This document shows, piece by piece, positions 1 to 8,863 of a stretch of DNA of 64,000 bases. The stretch spans positions 514,660-578,659 of the forward strand of contig NZ_QXGR01000001.1 in NCBI RefSeq assembly GCF_003604195.1, read 5' to 3'. The notes beneath the pieces were generated by a model that was given only the letters and a program-made list of their open reading frames with translations, made no database searches and had not been told where the DNA came from. Every line of letters begins with the position of its first letter. Within the stretch, counting starts at the first letter, position 1. This DNA is from Simplicispira lacusdiani. GTDB taxonomy: Bacteria; Pseudomonadota; Gammaproteobacteria; Burkholderiales; Burkholderiaceae_C. The position numbers and the translations under genes were made by a program.

Positions 1-1
1 G

Positions 2-1234
2 ATCGCCACGCGGCTCAAGGCGCTGGAGGCGCGCACCCAGGCCATGGATGCGCCCGTCAAGCGCATGGAGGCGCTGGACGGCATCAAGGTGGAAGGCAGC
101 ATCACGGGCGTGGCGCAGTCCGCCGGCGCGGGCGCCACGGCCTCGGGCCAACGCGAGACCCGCGCCAACTACCGAGGCGATGTCGAAGTGACGCTGCCCG
201 GCGGGGAGTGGGGCGATGTCACGGGCACGGCGTTTGCCCATGTGCGCTTCGGCCAGGGCAGCGGCGTGGGCCTGCGGCCCACCTACACCAGCACGCCCAA
301 TTCGGTGGGTTTCGAGGTCGGCGGCGTCGGTGATCCGGATTCCTCGTTCGCTGTGCTGGCGCAGGGCTGGTACCAGCTCGACATTCCGCTGCCCCGCGGC
401 CGCAGCACCCAGGCCGCCACGCAGCGCGCGCGCGTGACGGTCGGCAAGATCGACATGTTCGGCTTCTTCGACGGCAATGCCATCGCCGATGACGAGACCA
501 CGCGCTTCCAGAACAATGCTTTCGTGCACAACCCCTTGCTCGATTCGGGGGGGGGTATCGGCGCCGATGCCTATGGCTTCGCGCCGGGCGCGATCGTGCA
601 ATACATCGACGAGAGCGACAAATCGGCCGCCTGGACCTATTCCCTGGGTGTCTTTGGCGCGGGCCAGGGGGCCAACTTCTCCGGCTCCATGGGCAAGCCG
701 CTGGCCATCGCGCAGATCGAAACCACGCGGCGCATCGGTTTCCTGCCCGGGACCTACCGGCTCTATGCCTGGACCAACGGACAGGCCGCCGGTTACCTGG
801 GCCAGGCGCAGCGCCAGCAGGGCGTGGGCCTGTCGATCGACCAGCAGGTCAGCGACGAGCTGACCGTGTTTGCGCGCTGGGGGCGCCTGACCAAGGGCCA
901 GCCGCGTTTCGACACCGCACTGACGGCAGGTGCCGAGCTGAGCGGCAACGTCTGGGGCCGGGGGGGCGATGCCTTTGGCGTGGCCTGGGGGCGGTTGCGC
1001 ACGGCCAAGGCCTTCGGCGCCGAATCGGCCACGGTGGACGCCGATGGCGATGGCCAGCCAGACTGGGGCTATGGCGCCTCGGGCGCGGAAACGCTGGCCG
1101 AGTTGTACTACCGCTGGAGCCTGGGCAACGGGCTGCAGCTCACGCCCAGCGTCCAATGGATCCGCCGTCCGGGGGGCGACGGCGCGGCATCGGCCATCCG
1201 CGTCCTGGGCGTGCGCGCGCAGTGGGCTTTCTGA
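2..1234 (+). CDS. Outer-membrane porin, OprB-like, 5' end outside window
   Basis: The reading frame is open from the left edge, so the N-terminus and signal peptide lie outside the window. The visible part starts with a short heptad-like helix (residues such as LKALEARTQAMDAPVKRME), as in porins with a periplasmic coiled segment. It continues as alternating aromatic/polar strands and ends in a C-terminal Phe (RAQWAF), the usual signal for outer-membrane beta-barrel insertion. It resembles carbohydrate-selective (OprB) porins. The stop overlaps the ATG of the cupredoxin gene (TGATG), so the two are probably co-translated. The FtrB/FtrD-like neighbours suggest a role in iron passage across the outer membrane; that role is inferred from context only. 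Confidence 0.75.
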   Translation: MATRLKALEARTQAMDAPVKRMEALDGIKVEGSITGVAQSAGAGATASGQRETRANYRGDVEVTLPGGEWGDVTGTAFAHVRFGQGSGVGLRPTYTSTPNSVGFEVGGVGDPDSSFAVLAQGWYQLDIPLPRGRSTQAATQRARVTVGKIDMFGFFDGNAIADDETTRFQNNAFVHNPLLDSGGGIGADAYGFAPGAIVQYIDESDKSAAWTYSLGVFGAGQGANFSGSMGKPLAIAQIETTRRIGFLPGTYRLYAWTNGQAAGYLGQAQRQQGVGLSIDQQVSDELTVFARWGRLTKGQPRFDTALTAGAELSGNVWGRGGDAFGVAWGRLRTAKAFGAESATVDADGDGQPDWGYGASGAETLAELYYRWSLGNGLQLTPSVQWIRRPGGDGAASAIRVLGVRAQWAF

Positions 1235-1647
1235 TGCGCGAGGGCTGGCTGCCGCGTGGATGGGCCGGTGCGGGCCTGGTGCTGGCTTTGTGTCTGCCGG
1301 GTGTGCCGCTGGCGCAGGAGGGGGCGTCGCCGCCGGACGAAGGCGCGGCGCCATCCAGCGCCCGGGCGCGGCGTGCCGAGCCGCTGCAGAGCTACACCGT
1401 CGAAGTGACGGATGGGGTGTTCACGCCCACGGCACTGCAGGTGCCCGCGGGCAAGCGCGTCAAGATCGAACTTGTGAACCATGGTCCCGGACCGTTGGAA
1501 TTCGAGAACGACGAGATGAACATCGAGAAGGTGCTGGGCGCGGGCGCTCGTTCATTCGTGGTGCTGCCACCCCTGGCGCCAGGGGAGCATGAGTTCGTCG
1601 ATGAATTCAATCCGGTCACGGGGGTGCTGGTGATCCATGCGCGCTGA
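1234..1647 (+). CDS. FtrB-like periplasmic cupredoxin
   Basis: This 137-residue protein starts at the ATG overlapping the porin stop. It has a signal peptide of about 29 residues (hydrophobic GAGLVLALCLPGVPLAQ). The mature part is a single cupredoxin-like beta-sandwich: YTVEVTDGVFTPTALQVPAG, then KRVKIELVNHGPGPLEFEND and a GEHEFVDEF strand. The phrase LEFEND and the acidic DEF near the end match the FtrB/P19-partner cupredoxins of ferrous-iron uptake systems, where the protein is thought to oxidise Fe(II) for an FTR1 permease. A classical Cys-His-Met blue-copper site is not obvious. The 3' end overlaps the next gene by 11 bases. The family is fairly sure and the iron role is inferred. Confidence 0.7.
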   Translation: MREGWLPRGWAGAGLVLALCLPGVPLAQEGASPPDEGAAPSSARARRAEPLQSYTVEVTDGVFTPTALQVPAGKRVKIELVNHGPGPLEFENDEMNIEKVLGAGARSFVVLPPLAPGEHEFVDEFNPVTGVLVIHAR

Positions 1648-3043
1648 AGGGCCGGGCCCAACCACCGCCGTCATCCGCATCGTGCCGCGCGCGCGGCGTG
1701 GTGCGCTCGCGCGCCTGGGTGATGCCATGGCGCGCCACCGCCGGGCCATCGTGGCGGTGCAGTGGATGGTGGTCCTGGTTTATGCGGTGCTGGTGGCTGT
1801 TCCGGCCTTTCTCCCCGTGCCGGAGGCCGGGGCGCACATGCTCAACAACTTGACGCTCGTGGCGCAGTTCGCCTTCTGGGGGCTCTGGTGGCCGGGAGTG
1901 ATCGTGGCCACCATGCTGTTCGGGCGCATCTGGTGCGGCGTGCTGTGCCCCGAAGGGGCACTGGCGGAGTTCGCCAGCCGGCATGGCCGTGGAGGGGCGA
2001 TACCGCGCTGGGTGCGTTGGCGCGGTTGGCCGCTGGTCGCCTTTGTCGTCACCACGGTGTATGGGCAGCTCGTCAGTGTGTACGAATATCCCCAGGCCGC
2101 GCTGCTGGTGCTGGGAGGGTCCACCCTGGCGGCGGTGGCGATCGGCTGGGCCTATGGGCGTGGCAAGCGGGTCTGGTGCCGTTACCTGTGCCCTGTCAGC
2201 GGCGTGTTCGCGCTGCTGGCGCGCGTGGCGCCGCTGCATTTCAAGGTGGACCGCGAAGCCTGGGCCGCCTATCCACGGCGCACCCCCGCCGTGGATTGCG
2301 CCCCATTGCTGTCCGTGCAGCAGATGACCGGCGCCGCGCAGTGCCATGCGTGCGGGCGCTGCGCCGGGCACCGCGACGCCGTGACCCTGAGTGTGCGCTC
2401 ACCTGCGGTCGAGATCCTGGCCAGTGGCCCGCGCGACGTGGGGCGTGCCGAGGCCTGGCTGTTGATCTGGGGCTTGTTCGGGGTGGCGATCGGGGCGTTC
2501 CGCTGGTCTGCCGATCCGTTGTTTGTCGCCTGGCGCCAACAGGCCGCGGCCTGGCTGGCCGAGCGCGAGTGGTGGAAACTGCTGGACACCGATGCCCCCT
2601 GGTGGCTGCTCACGCACTACCCGGCGGTGGGGGACACCTTCACCTGGCTGGACGGCTTGCTGATTCCGGCCTACATCGGCGCCGTCACGCTGGTACTGGG
2701 CAGCGCGCTGCAGGCCGGAGCCTGGGTGGCCGGGCGGCTGGCCCGCCTGCCCTGGACGGTGCTGGCCCTGGCCTGGGTTCCCGCTGCCGGCGCCGGGGTG
2801 TTCGTGGGGCTGACCCTGCTCACCCAAACGCAGCTGCGCGCCGAAGGCGTCTATCTGCCCTGGCTCGACATGGCCCGCGCGGCCGTGCTGGCCCTGGCCT
2901 TCGCGGCGTCGCTGGCGCTGGGCGCGGCGCGCTTGGCGCGTGAGCGCGTGCCATTGGCGCGCGCGGTGCCGGCCTGGCTGGCGCTGGCCGTTCCGCTGGC
3001 GCTGGTGGGTGTCGCCTGGTGGCAGCAGCTGTTTCGGGCGTAG
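1637..3043 (+). CDS. FtrD-like membrane polyferredoxin (4Fe-4S)
   Basis: This is a 468-residue inner-membrane protein. Hydrophobic segments lie at about residues 38-60, 73-95, 131-145 and 153-172, with more in the C-terminal half. It carries the NapH/RdxA-type motif RIWCGVLCPEG (Cys100, Cys104), a second CRYLCP (Cys181, Cys185), Cys221, and CHACGRC (Cys236, Cys239, Cys242). These can hold two iron-sulfur clusters. In FtrABCD iron uptake (Brucella, Bordetella) FtrD is the electron-transfer partner of the FTR1 permease, accepting or returning electrons from the periplasmic Fe(II) oxidation step. It is translationally coupled to the cupredoxin gene. FtrA and FtrC homologues would be expected to the left, outside the window. 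Confidence 0.75.
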   Translation: MRAEGPGPTTAVIRIVPRARRGALARLGDAMARHRRAIVAVQWMVVLVYAVLVAVPAFLPVPEAGAHMLNNLTLVAQFAFWGLWWPGVIVATMLFGRIWCGVLCPEGALAEFASRHGRGGAIPRWVRWRGWPLVAFVVTTVYGQLVSVYEYPQAALLVLGGSTLAAVAIGWAYGRGKRVWCRYLCPVSGVFALLARVAPLHFKVDREAWAAYPRRTPAVDCAPLLSVQQMTGAAQCHACGRCAGHRDAVTLSVRSPAVEILASGPRDVGRAEAWLLIWGLFGVAIGAFRWSADPLFVAWRQQAAAWLAEREWWKLLDTDAPWWLLTHYPAVGDTFTWLDGLLIPAYIGAVTLVLGSALQAGAWVAGRLARLPWTVLALAWVPAAGAGVFVGLTLLTQTQLRAEGVYLPWLDMARAAVLALAFAASLALGAARLARERVPLARAVPAWLALAVPLALVGVAWWQQLFRA

Positions 3044-3132
3044 CGCCGGTCGCGTGCCCGTGCCCATGCCGTCGTGCAAACCCCCGTGGGGGCGGCGGGG
3101 TATCGACGGGCCGCCCTCCGGATCGGCCCGCA

Positions 3133-3138
3133 TACAAT
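3133..3138 (+). promoter_or_regulatory. Candidate -10 (TACAAT) for yajC-secDF
   Basis: TACAAT lies 70 bases upstream of the yajC start. The same hexamer recurs ahead of pgk, bamE and gshA in this window. No convincing -35 was found, so this is only a candidate. Confidence 0.35.
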
Positions 3139-3208
3139 GTTCTGTTTACCGCCAGGCGCCGGCCTGGGCGGGTTTGTTCCCCGACCATCCATTTGTGGAG
3201 TCTTGTCC

Positions 3209-3544
3209 GTGTTCATTTCTTCTGCTTTCGCCCAGACTGCTCCCGCTGCCGCCGCTGGTGGCGGCGACTTCATGTCCTCCCTGACGGGCATGCTGCCGCT
3301 GGTGCTGATGTTCGTGGTGCTTTACTTCGTCATGATCCGCCCCCAGATGAAGCGCCAGAAGGAGCACCGCGCCATGATCGACGCCATCGCCAAGGGCGAT
3401 GAGGTGGTTGTCGGCGGCGGCATCCTGGGCAAGGTCGCGCGCCTGTCCGAGCAGTACCTGCACATCGAGATCGCCTCGGGCGTGGAAGTGCAGGTCCAGC
3501 GCGCCGCCGTGGTCCAGGTGCTGCCCAAGGGCACGATCAAGTAA
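3209..3544 (+). CDS. yajC: Sec translocon accessory protein YajC
   Basis: This is a 111-residue small inner-membrane protein of the SecDF-YajC complex that assists protein export. The GTG start at 3209 is chosen because GGAG lies 8 bases upstream (3197-3200) and it gives the family's usual N-terminus (VFISSAFAQTAPAAA) and length. One transmembrane segment (about 23-41, LTGMLPLVLMFVVLYFVMIRPQ) is followed by the cytoplasmic domain with the conserved RPQMKRQKEH. It sits 79 bases ahead of secD in the standard order. In many relatives queA-tgt precede yajC; here an iron-uptake operon does. Confidence 0.95.
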   Translation: MFISSAFAQTAPAAAAGGGDFMSSLTGMLPLVLMFVVLYFVMIRPQMKRQKEHRAMIDAIAKGDEVVVGGGILGKVARLSEQYLHIEIASGVEVQVQRAAVVQVLPKGTIK

Positions 3545-3623
3545 GCCCGGCTCCAGAAACCGCGGGCGGCGCTTGGCGCGGCAGCCCGCGTTCCGTCCTT
3601 GTCCGTGAGGTATTAGCGCGATC

Positions 3624-5510
3624 ATGAACCGTTATCCGGTCTGGAAGTACGCGATCCTGGTGATCGCGCTGCTGGTCGGGGTGCTCTACACCCTGCCCAA
3701 TTTCTTTGGCGAGGCACCTGCGGTGCAGGTCTCGTCGGCCAAGGCCACCGTCAAGGTGGATTCCGCCGTGTTGCAGCGCGTGGAAGAGGCGCTCAAGGCC
3801 GCAGGCGTGACGGCGGACTTCGTCACCCTCGAAGGCACTTCGGTGCGCGCCCGTTTCGACACGCCCGACAACCAGCTCAAGGCCAAGGACGCGATCCAGA
3901 AGGCCCTCGTGCCCGATCCGGCCGATCCGGCCTATATCGTGGCGCTGAACCTGGTGTCGCGCTCGCCCACCTGGCTCACCGCGCTGCACGCCCAGCCCAT
4001 GTACCTGGGCCTGGACCTGCGCGGCGGCGTGCACTTCATGCTCCAGGTGGACATGCAGGCGGCCCTGACCAAGAAGGCAGAGTCGTATGCCGGCGACATC
4101 CGCACCACGCTGCGCGACAAGAACATCCGCCATGGCGGCATCAGCCGCGACGGCCAGGCCGTGGAAATCAAGGTGCGCGACGAGGCCACGCGCACGGCCG
4201 CGAACAACCTGATCGCCGACCAGTTTCCCGATCTGCAGGTGGCGGTCACTCCCGAAGGGGCCGAATTCAAGCTGCGCGCCACCATCAAGCCCGAGGCCAC
4301 GCGCCGGGTCCAGGAGCAGGCGCTCAAGCAGAACATCACCACCCTGCACAACCGGATCAACGAGCTGGGCGTGGCCGAGCCCGTCATCCAGCAGCAGGGC
4401 CTGGACCGCATCGTGGTGCAGCTGCCCGGCGTGCAGGACACGGCCAAGGCCAAGGACATCCTGGGCCGCACGGCCACGCTGGAGGTGCGCCTGGTGGATG
4501 AGACCACCGAGGCGCGCGCGGCCGAGCGCGGCCAGGGCACCGTGCCGTTTGGCTCGGAGCGCTACCTGGAACGCAATGGTCAGCCAGTGATCGTGAAGAA
4601 GCAGGTCATCCTGACCGGCGAGAACCTCACCGATGCCCAACCGGGCTTCGATGGCCAGACGCAGGAACCCACCGTCAACCTGACGCTCGATGCCAAGGGC
4701 GCGCGCATCTTCAAGGATGTGACGCGCGAGAACATCAACAAGCGCATGGCCATCATCCTGTTCGAGAAGGGCAAGGGCGAGGTCGTGACGGCGCCGGTCA
4801 TCCGCTCCGAGATCGGCGGTGGCCGCGTGCAGATTTCCGGCCGCATGACCACCATGGAAGCCAACGACACCGCGCTGCTGCTGCGCGCGGGTTCGCTGGC
4901 CGCGCCCATGGAGATCATCGAGGAATTCACCATCGGCCCGAGCCTGGGGGCCGACAACATCGCGCGCGGCATCAACAGCGTGGTCTGGGGCATGCTGGCC
5001 ATCGCGGCTTTCATGTGCGTGTACTACATGTTGTTCGGCGTGTTCTCCAGCATCGCACTGGGCGTCAATGTGCTGATGCTGATCGCCGTGCTGTCGATGC
5101 TGCAGGCCACGCTGACCCTGCCGGGCATCGCCGCCATGGCGCTGGCGCTGGGCGTGGCCATCGACTCGAACGTGCTCATCAACGAGCGCATCCGCGAGGA
5201 GCTGCGCGATGGTGTGTCGCCCCAGATGGCTATCCACGCGGGCTATGAGCGCGCCTGGGCCACCATCCTGGACTCGAACGTCACCACCTTGATCGCCGGT
5301 CTGGCGCTGCTGGCTTTCGGCTCGGGGCCGGTGCGCGGCTTTGCCGTGGTGCACTGCATCGGCATCCTGACCAGCATGTTCTCGGCCGTGTTCTTCTCGC
5401 GCGGGCTGGTCAACTTCTGGTACGGCGGCAAGAAGAAGCTCAAGAGTCTGTCCATCGGCCAGATCTGGAAACCCGAAGCCGGCGGCACCACGGTCGCCAA
5501 GCCGGAATAA
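3624..5510 (+). CDS. secD: Protein translocase subunit SecD
   Basis: This is a 628-residue RND-type membrane subunit that uses the proton-motive force to help pull exported proteins out of SecYEG. It has an N-terminal membrane segment (residues 9-27), the signature GLDLRGGVHFML at about 128-139, a large periplasmic P1 region, and five C-terminal membrane segments containing the conserved GVAIDSNVLINERIREE. Length and domain order are normal for betaproteobacteria. It lies between yajC and secF, 12 bases from secF, so the three form one operon. Confidence 0.98.
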   Translation: MNRYPVWKYAILVIALLVGVLYTLPNFFGEAPAVQVSSAKATVKVDSAVLQRVEEALKAAGVTADFVTLEGTSVRARFDTPDNQLKAKDAIQKALVPDPADPAYIVALNLVSRSPTWLTALHAQPMYLGLDLRGGVHFMLQVDMQAALTKKAESYAGDIRTTLRDKNIRHGGISRDGQAVEIKVRDEATRTAANNLIADQFPDLQVAVTPEGAEFKLRATIKPEATRRVQEQALKQNITTLHNRINELGVAEPVIQQQGLDRIVVQLPGVQDTAKAKDILGRTATLEVRLVDETTEARAAERGQGTVPFGSERYLERNGQPVIVKKQVILTGENLTDAQPGFDGQTQEPTVNLTLDAKGARIFKDVTRENINKRMAIILFEKGKGEVVTAPVIRSEIGGGRVQISGRMTTMEANDTALLLRAGSLAAPMEIIEEFTIGPSLGADNIARGINSVVWGMLAIAAFMCVYYMLFGVFSSIALGVNVLMLIAVLSMLQATLTLPGIAAMALALGVAIDSNVLINERIREELRDGVSPQMAIHAGYERAWATILDSNVTTLIAGLALLAFGSGPVRGFAVVHCIGILTSMFSAVFFSRGLVNFWYGGKKKLKSLSIGQIWKPEAGGTTVAKPE

Positions 5511-5522
5511 AGGAGGAAGACC

Positions 5523-6476
5523 ATGGAGTTCTTCCGCATCAAAAAAGACATTCCCTTCATGAAGCACGCGTTGATCTTCAACGCGATCTCCTTCATCACC
5601 TTCGCCCTGGCGGTTTTCTTCCTGCTCACGCGCGGGCTGCACCTCTCGGTCGAGTTCACCGGCGGCACGGTCATGGAGGTGGCCTACAGCCAGCCGGCCG
5701 ACCTGGCCAAGGTGCGCGGCGCCGTGTCGGCCCTGGGCTATGCCGATGACGTGCAGGTGCAGAATTTCGGCACCTCGCGCGACGTGATGATCCGCCTGCC
5801 CGCGCAGAAAGGCGTCTCCTCGGCGCAGCAGAGCGAGCAGGTGATTGGCGCGCTCAAGGCGGCCGACCCCGAAGTCACGCTGCGCCGCACCGAATTTGTG
5901 GGCCCGCAGGTGGGCGAGGAACTGGTGCATGGCGGCCTCATGGCGCTGGCCATGGTGGTCGTGGGCATCGTGATCTACCTGGCGTTCCGCTTCGAATGGA
6001 AGTTCGGTGTCGCGGCCATCATCGCCAACCTCCATGACGTGGTCATCATCCTGGGCTTCTTCGCCTTCTTCCAGTGGGAGTTCTCCCTCTCGGTGCTGGC
6101 GGCGGTGCTGGCGGTGCTGGGTTACTCGGTCAACGAGTCTGTCGTGATCTTCGACCGTATCCGCGAGGCCTTCCGCCGTTACCGCAAGATGACCACGCAC
6201 GAGGTCATCGATCACGCGATCACCAGCACGATGAGCCGCACCATCATCACCCACGCCTCGACCGAGGCCATGGTGCTGTCGATGTTCTTCTTTGGGGGCC
6301 CCAGCCTGCACTATTTCGCGCTGGCGCTGACCATCGGCATCCTGTTCGGCATCTACTCCTCGGTGTTCGTGGCGGCCGCGATCGCCATGTGGCTGGGTGT
6401 CAAGCGCGAGGATCTCGTCAAGACCGTGCGCAAGGAAGGCGATCCGAACGACCCGAACGCGGGCGCAACGGTTTGA
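5523..6476 (+). CDS. secF: Protein translocase subunit SecF
   Basis: This is a 317-residue partner of SecD. The start has a strong ribosome binding site (AAAGGAGGAAG just upstream). The SecF signature SVEFTGGTVMEV lies at about residues 41-52, and VNESVVIFDRIRE is in the membrane domain, followed by the last helices near YSSVFVAAAIAMWLG. It has six predicted membrane segments and a short charged C-terminus. It is the last gene of yajC-secD-secF. A TTGACC overlapping its stop could serve as a -35 for the next gene. Confidence 0.98.
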   Translation: MEFFRIKKDIPFMKHALIFNAISFITFALAVFFLLTRGLHLSVEFTGGTVMEVAYSQPADLAKVRGAVSALGYADDVQVQNFGTSRDVMIRLPAQKGVSSAQQSEQVIGALKAADPEVTLRRTEFVGPQVGEELVHGGLMALAMVVVGIVIYLAFRFEWKFGVAAIIANLHDVVIILGFFAFFQWEFSLSVLAAVLAVLGYSVNESVVIFDRIREAFRRYRKMTTHEVIDHAITSTMSRTIITHASTEAMVLSMFFFGGPSLHYFALALTIGILFGIYSSVFVAAAIAMWLGVKREDLVKTVRKEGDPNDPNAGATV

Positions 6477-6510
6477 CCCGTTTGGGGAATTCCCAGACTA
6501 ATATCGAGGG

Positions 6511-8850
6511 ATGCACACACCTCCACCGCCCATTCATCCGCAGCGCAGGCTGGCACGCCAGGTGCGCGAGCGGCTGGTGGACGGGCTCTGCAGCGGCCTT
6601 GTGGGCGTGGACAAGGCGATCCTGGAGTTCCTGAACGCGCTGATGGCGCAAACCGGGACGCAGCGCGAGATGCAGGAGCGGCGCGACGCCTGGATGTCGT
6701 ACCAGTCGCATGGCGGGGAATGGGTCCGTGGCGTCTCGGTGGCCTGGCGCGCGGCGCAGGCTCCGTCCACGGCGGGGCCGCCGCCCGGTAGCCGTCCGTC
6801 TGAGCTGACGTTCGAGCTGGTGGACGACAACGTGGTCGAGAACAAGATCCTGGCTTCACGGATGGCGCTGACGGTGCTGGAGCAGGTCAATGCCAGCTTT
6901 GATGCGCTGCGCTTGCGGGTGCAGGTTCTGGAGGGACTGGACCTGCCGGCCACCGATATCCTGCGGCCGGAAACGGTGGCGTTGCACATGGTCGATGCAT
7001 GGGTCAAGGCGGGGCTCAAGCGCAACGATCTCCTAGCGGCGTTGGACCCCCTGCTGCGGGAGCTGACCGCCTTGTTGCAGAAGGTGTATCAGGCAGGCAA
7101 CGATTTCCTGCAGGCCCAAGGTGTTGCTGCACAGCAGGATTTGCGCGTGCGGATGAGCCGTGCTTCGCCTTCGGGATCGGGGGGCTTGCAAGCCCAGGGG
7201 CAAGGGCCTGCGACCCGCGCCCTGGAGCAGTCGCAGGAGGCCGTGGCGCGCGCAAGGGCGCAGGCTTCCATGCATGCGCAGGCGTCGCGCATGGGCCCGG
7301 CAGGGACCGCCTTCGCCATGCCGCCGGGGGCCTCGATGTCCGGAATGACGCCCCTGGCCCGTGCGCGCCAGCGTGCCCATGGCGTCATGGGGCAGTTGCG
7401 GCGCCTGCTGACCCAGCCCGCGACAGGGTTCGACATGGTCAATGCGCCCCCTGCCTCGGCGGCCTTGGCGCAGGCCCTGGCAGCCCACCGGGTGCAGGCC
7501 GAAACCTATTACAGCACCGTGGGCACGCTGGCGGAAGACTACAGCCCTGCGGCCGTGGTGCATCTGGCGGGAGTGGTGCGCAACCGTTCCGCCGAACTCA
7601 AGAAGAAGGCAGATACCCAGGGAGAGAAGGCCATCATCGAGGTGGTGGCCCTGATGTTCCAGAGCATCCTGGCGGAGGACCGCATTCCTCCGGCCGTGCG
7701 CATCTGGTTCGCGCGGCTGCAGGTGCCGGTCCTGCGCGTGGCGCTGGCCGAGCCGGAATTCTTCAGCAACCTGAACCATCCCGCGCGCCAGTTGATCGAC
7801 CGCATGGGCTCCTGCGCATTGGGCTTTGATGCCACGTCGATCTCGGGCAGCGCGCTGGAGGCGGAAATCAAGCGCATCGTCCAGGTGATCGAGCAGTACC
7901 CGGAAACGGGCAGCCGCGTGTTCCAGCTGGTGCATGACGAATTCGAGAAATTCCTGGCCAAATTTCTCACGGAAAAGCAGGCGACGTCGCGGTTGGTGAG
8001 CGTGGCGCAGCAGGTCGAGCAGAAGGAAACCCTGGCCATCCAGTACACGATCGAGCTGCGCACCATGCTCAAGGACATGCCGGTGCGCGATGAGATCCGC
8101 GACTTCCTGTTCAAGACCTGGGCCGAGGTGCTGGCGCTTTCCGCCGTGCGCGAAGGTCCCCAGCATGCCGATACGGTGGCCTACAAGCGTGCTGCGGCCG
8201 ATCTGGTGTGGGCGGCGAGCGCCAAGCCCAACCGCAGCGAGCGGGCCCAGGTGATCCAGAGCCTGCCCGGGTTGTTGCAGCGGTTGCGCCAGGGCCTGGC
8301 CTTGATGGGAATCACCGGGGCCGGGCAGGACACGCAGATCAAGGCACTCACCGATACGCTGGCGGAAGCCTTCCTGTCCAAGACGGCGGCCATTCCGGCG
8401 GAGCACATCGAAGCCATGGCCAAGCGGCTTGCCAATCTGGAAGAGTTCATTGGAGATGCGGCCGTCATGGGCGATCTGCCGCTGGATGCCGAGAGCATTG
8501 AAATGATGACCGGCATCGATGCTTCGGCCATCCATGTGGTGGCAGACAACGGGGCACCCGTGGACGACGCCATGGTGGCCTGGGCGCAGGAGCTGCAGCC
8601 AGGCAACTGGTTCACGCTGGACCACAATGGATCGAGCAGCCAGGTTCAGTATGTCTGGCACAGCCAGCGCAAGCAACTGCACCTGTTCGCCTCGACCGAT
8701 GGCAGCAGCTTCCTCATCCAGCTGCGCAGGCTGGGGGCCTATCTGCAGGCGGGGCTGCTGGTGGCGCGCGAGGAGGAGGGTCTCACGGTTCGTGCCACGC
8801 GGGATGCTCTGGCCAAACTCAACGCCAACCCGGAGCGGCTGCTGGGCTGA
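6511..8850 (+). CDS. DUF1631 family protein of unknown function
   Basis: This is a 779-residue soluble protein with no signal peptide or membrane segment. Its layout matches the DUF1631 family of beta- and gammaproteobacteria. The N-terminal part has LVDGLCSGLVGVDKAILEFLNALM and RDAWMSYQSH, a low-complexity Ala/Gln/Ser linker covers about residues 215-290, and a helical core follows (ARLQVPVLRVALAEPEFFSNLNHPARQLIDRMG, a well-conserved block). The C-terminal small beta domain (about 690-779, with LQPGNWFTLDHNGSSSQVQYVWHS) resembles the PilZ-like end seen in some members. The function is not known. TAATAT ends 6 bases before the ATG and no spaced ribosome binding site is seen, so the mRNA may be leaderless. 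Confidence 0.85.
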   Translation: MHTPPPPIHPQRRLARQVRERLVDGLCSGLVGVDKAILEFLNALMAQTGTQREMQERRDAWMSYQSHGGEWVRGVSVAWRAAQAPSTAGPPPGSRPSELTFELVDDNVVENKILASRMALTVLEQVNASFDALRLRVQVLEGLDLPATDILRPETVALHMVDAWVKAGLKRNDLLAALDPLLRELTALLQKVYQAGNDFLQAQGVAAQQDLRVRMSRASPSGSGGLQAQGQGPATRALEQSQEAVARARAQASMHAQASRMGPAGTAFAMPPGASMSGMTPLARARQRAHGVMGQLRRLLTQPATGFDMVNAPPASAALAQALAAHRVQAETYYSTVGTLAEDYSPAAVVHLAGVVRNRSAELKKKADTQGEKAIIEVVALMFQSILAEDRIPPAVRIWFARLQVPVLRVALAEPEFFSNLNHPARQLIDRMGSCALGFDATSISGSALEAEIKRIVQVIEQYPETGSRVFQLVHDEFEKFLAKFLTEKQATSRLVSVAQQVEQKETLAIQYTIELRTMLKDMPVRDEIRDFLFKTWAEVLALSAVREGPQHADTVAYKRAAADLVWAASAKPNRSERAQVIQSLPGLLQRLRQGLALMGITGAGQDTQIKALTDTLAEAFLSKTAAIPAEHIEAMAKRLANLEEFIGDAAVMGDLPLDAESIEMMTGIDASAIHVVADNGAPVDDAMVAWAQELQPGNWFTLDHNGSSSQVQYVWHSQRKQLHLFASTDGSSFLIQLRRLGAYLQAGLLVAREEEGLTVRATRDALAKLNANPERLLG

Positions 8851-8863
8851 TCCGCAGGCGGCT

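Noticed and set aside
3537..6311. Open frame of 924 codons antisense to secD-secF
   Set aside because: Antisense artefact of high GC content; secD and secF are certain.
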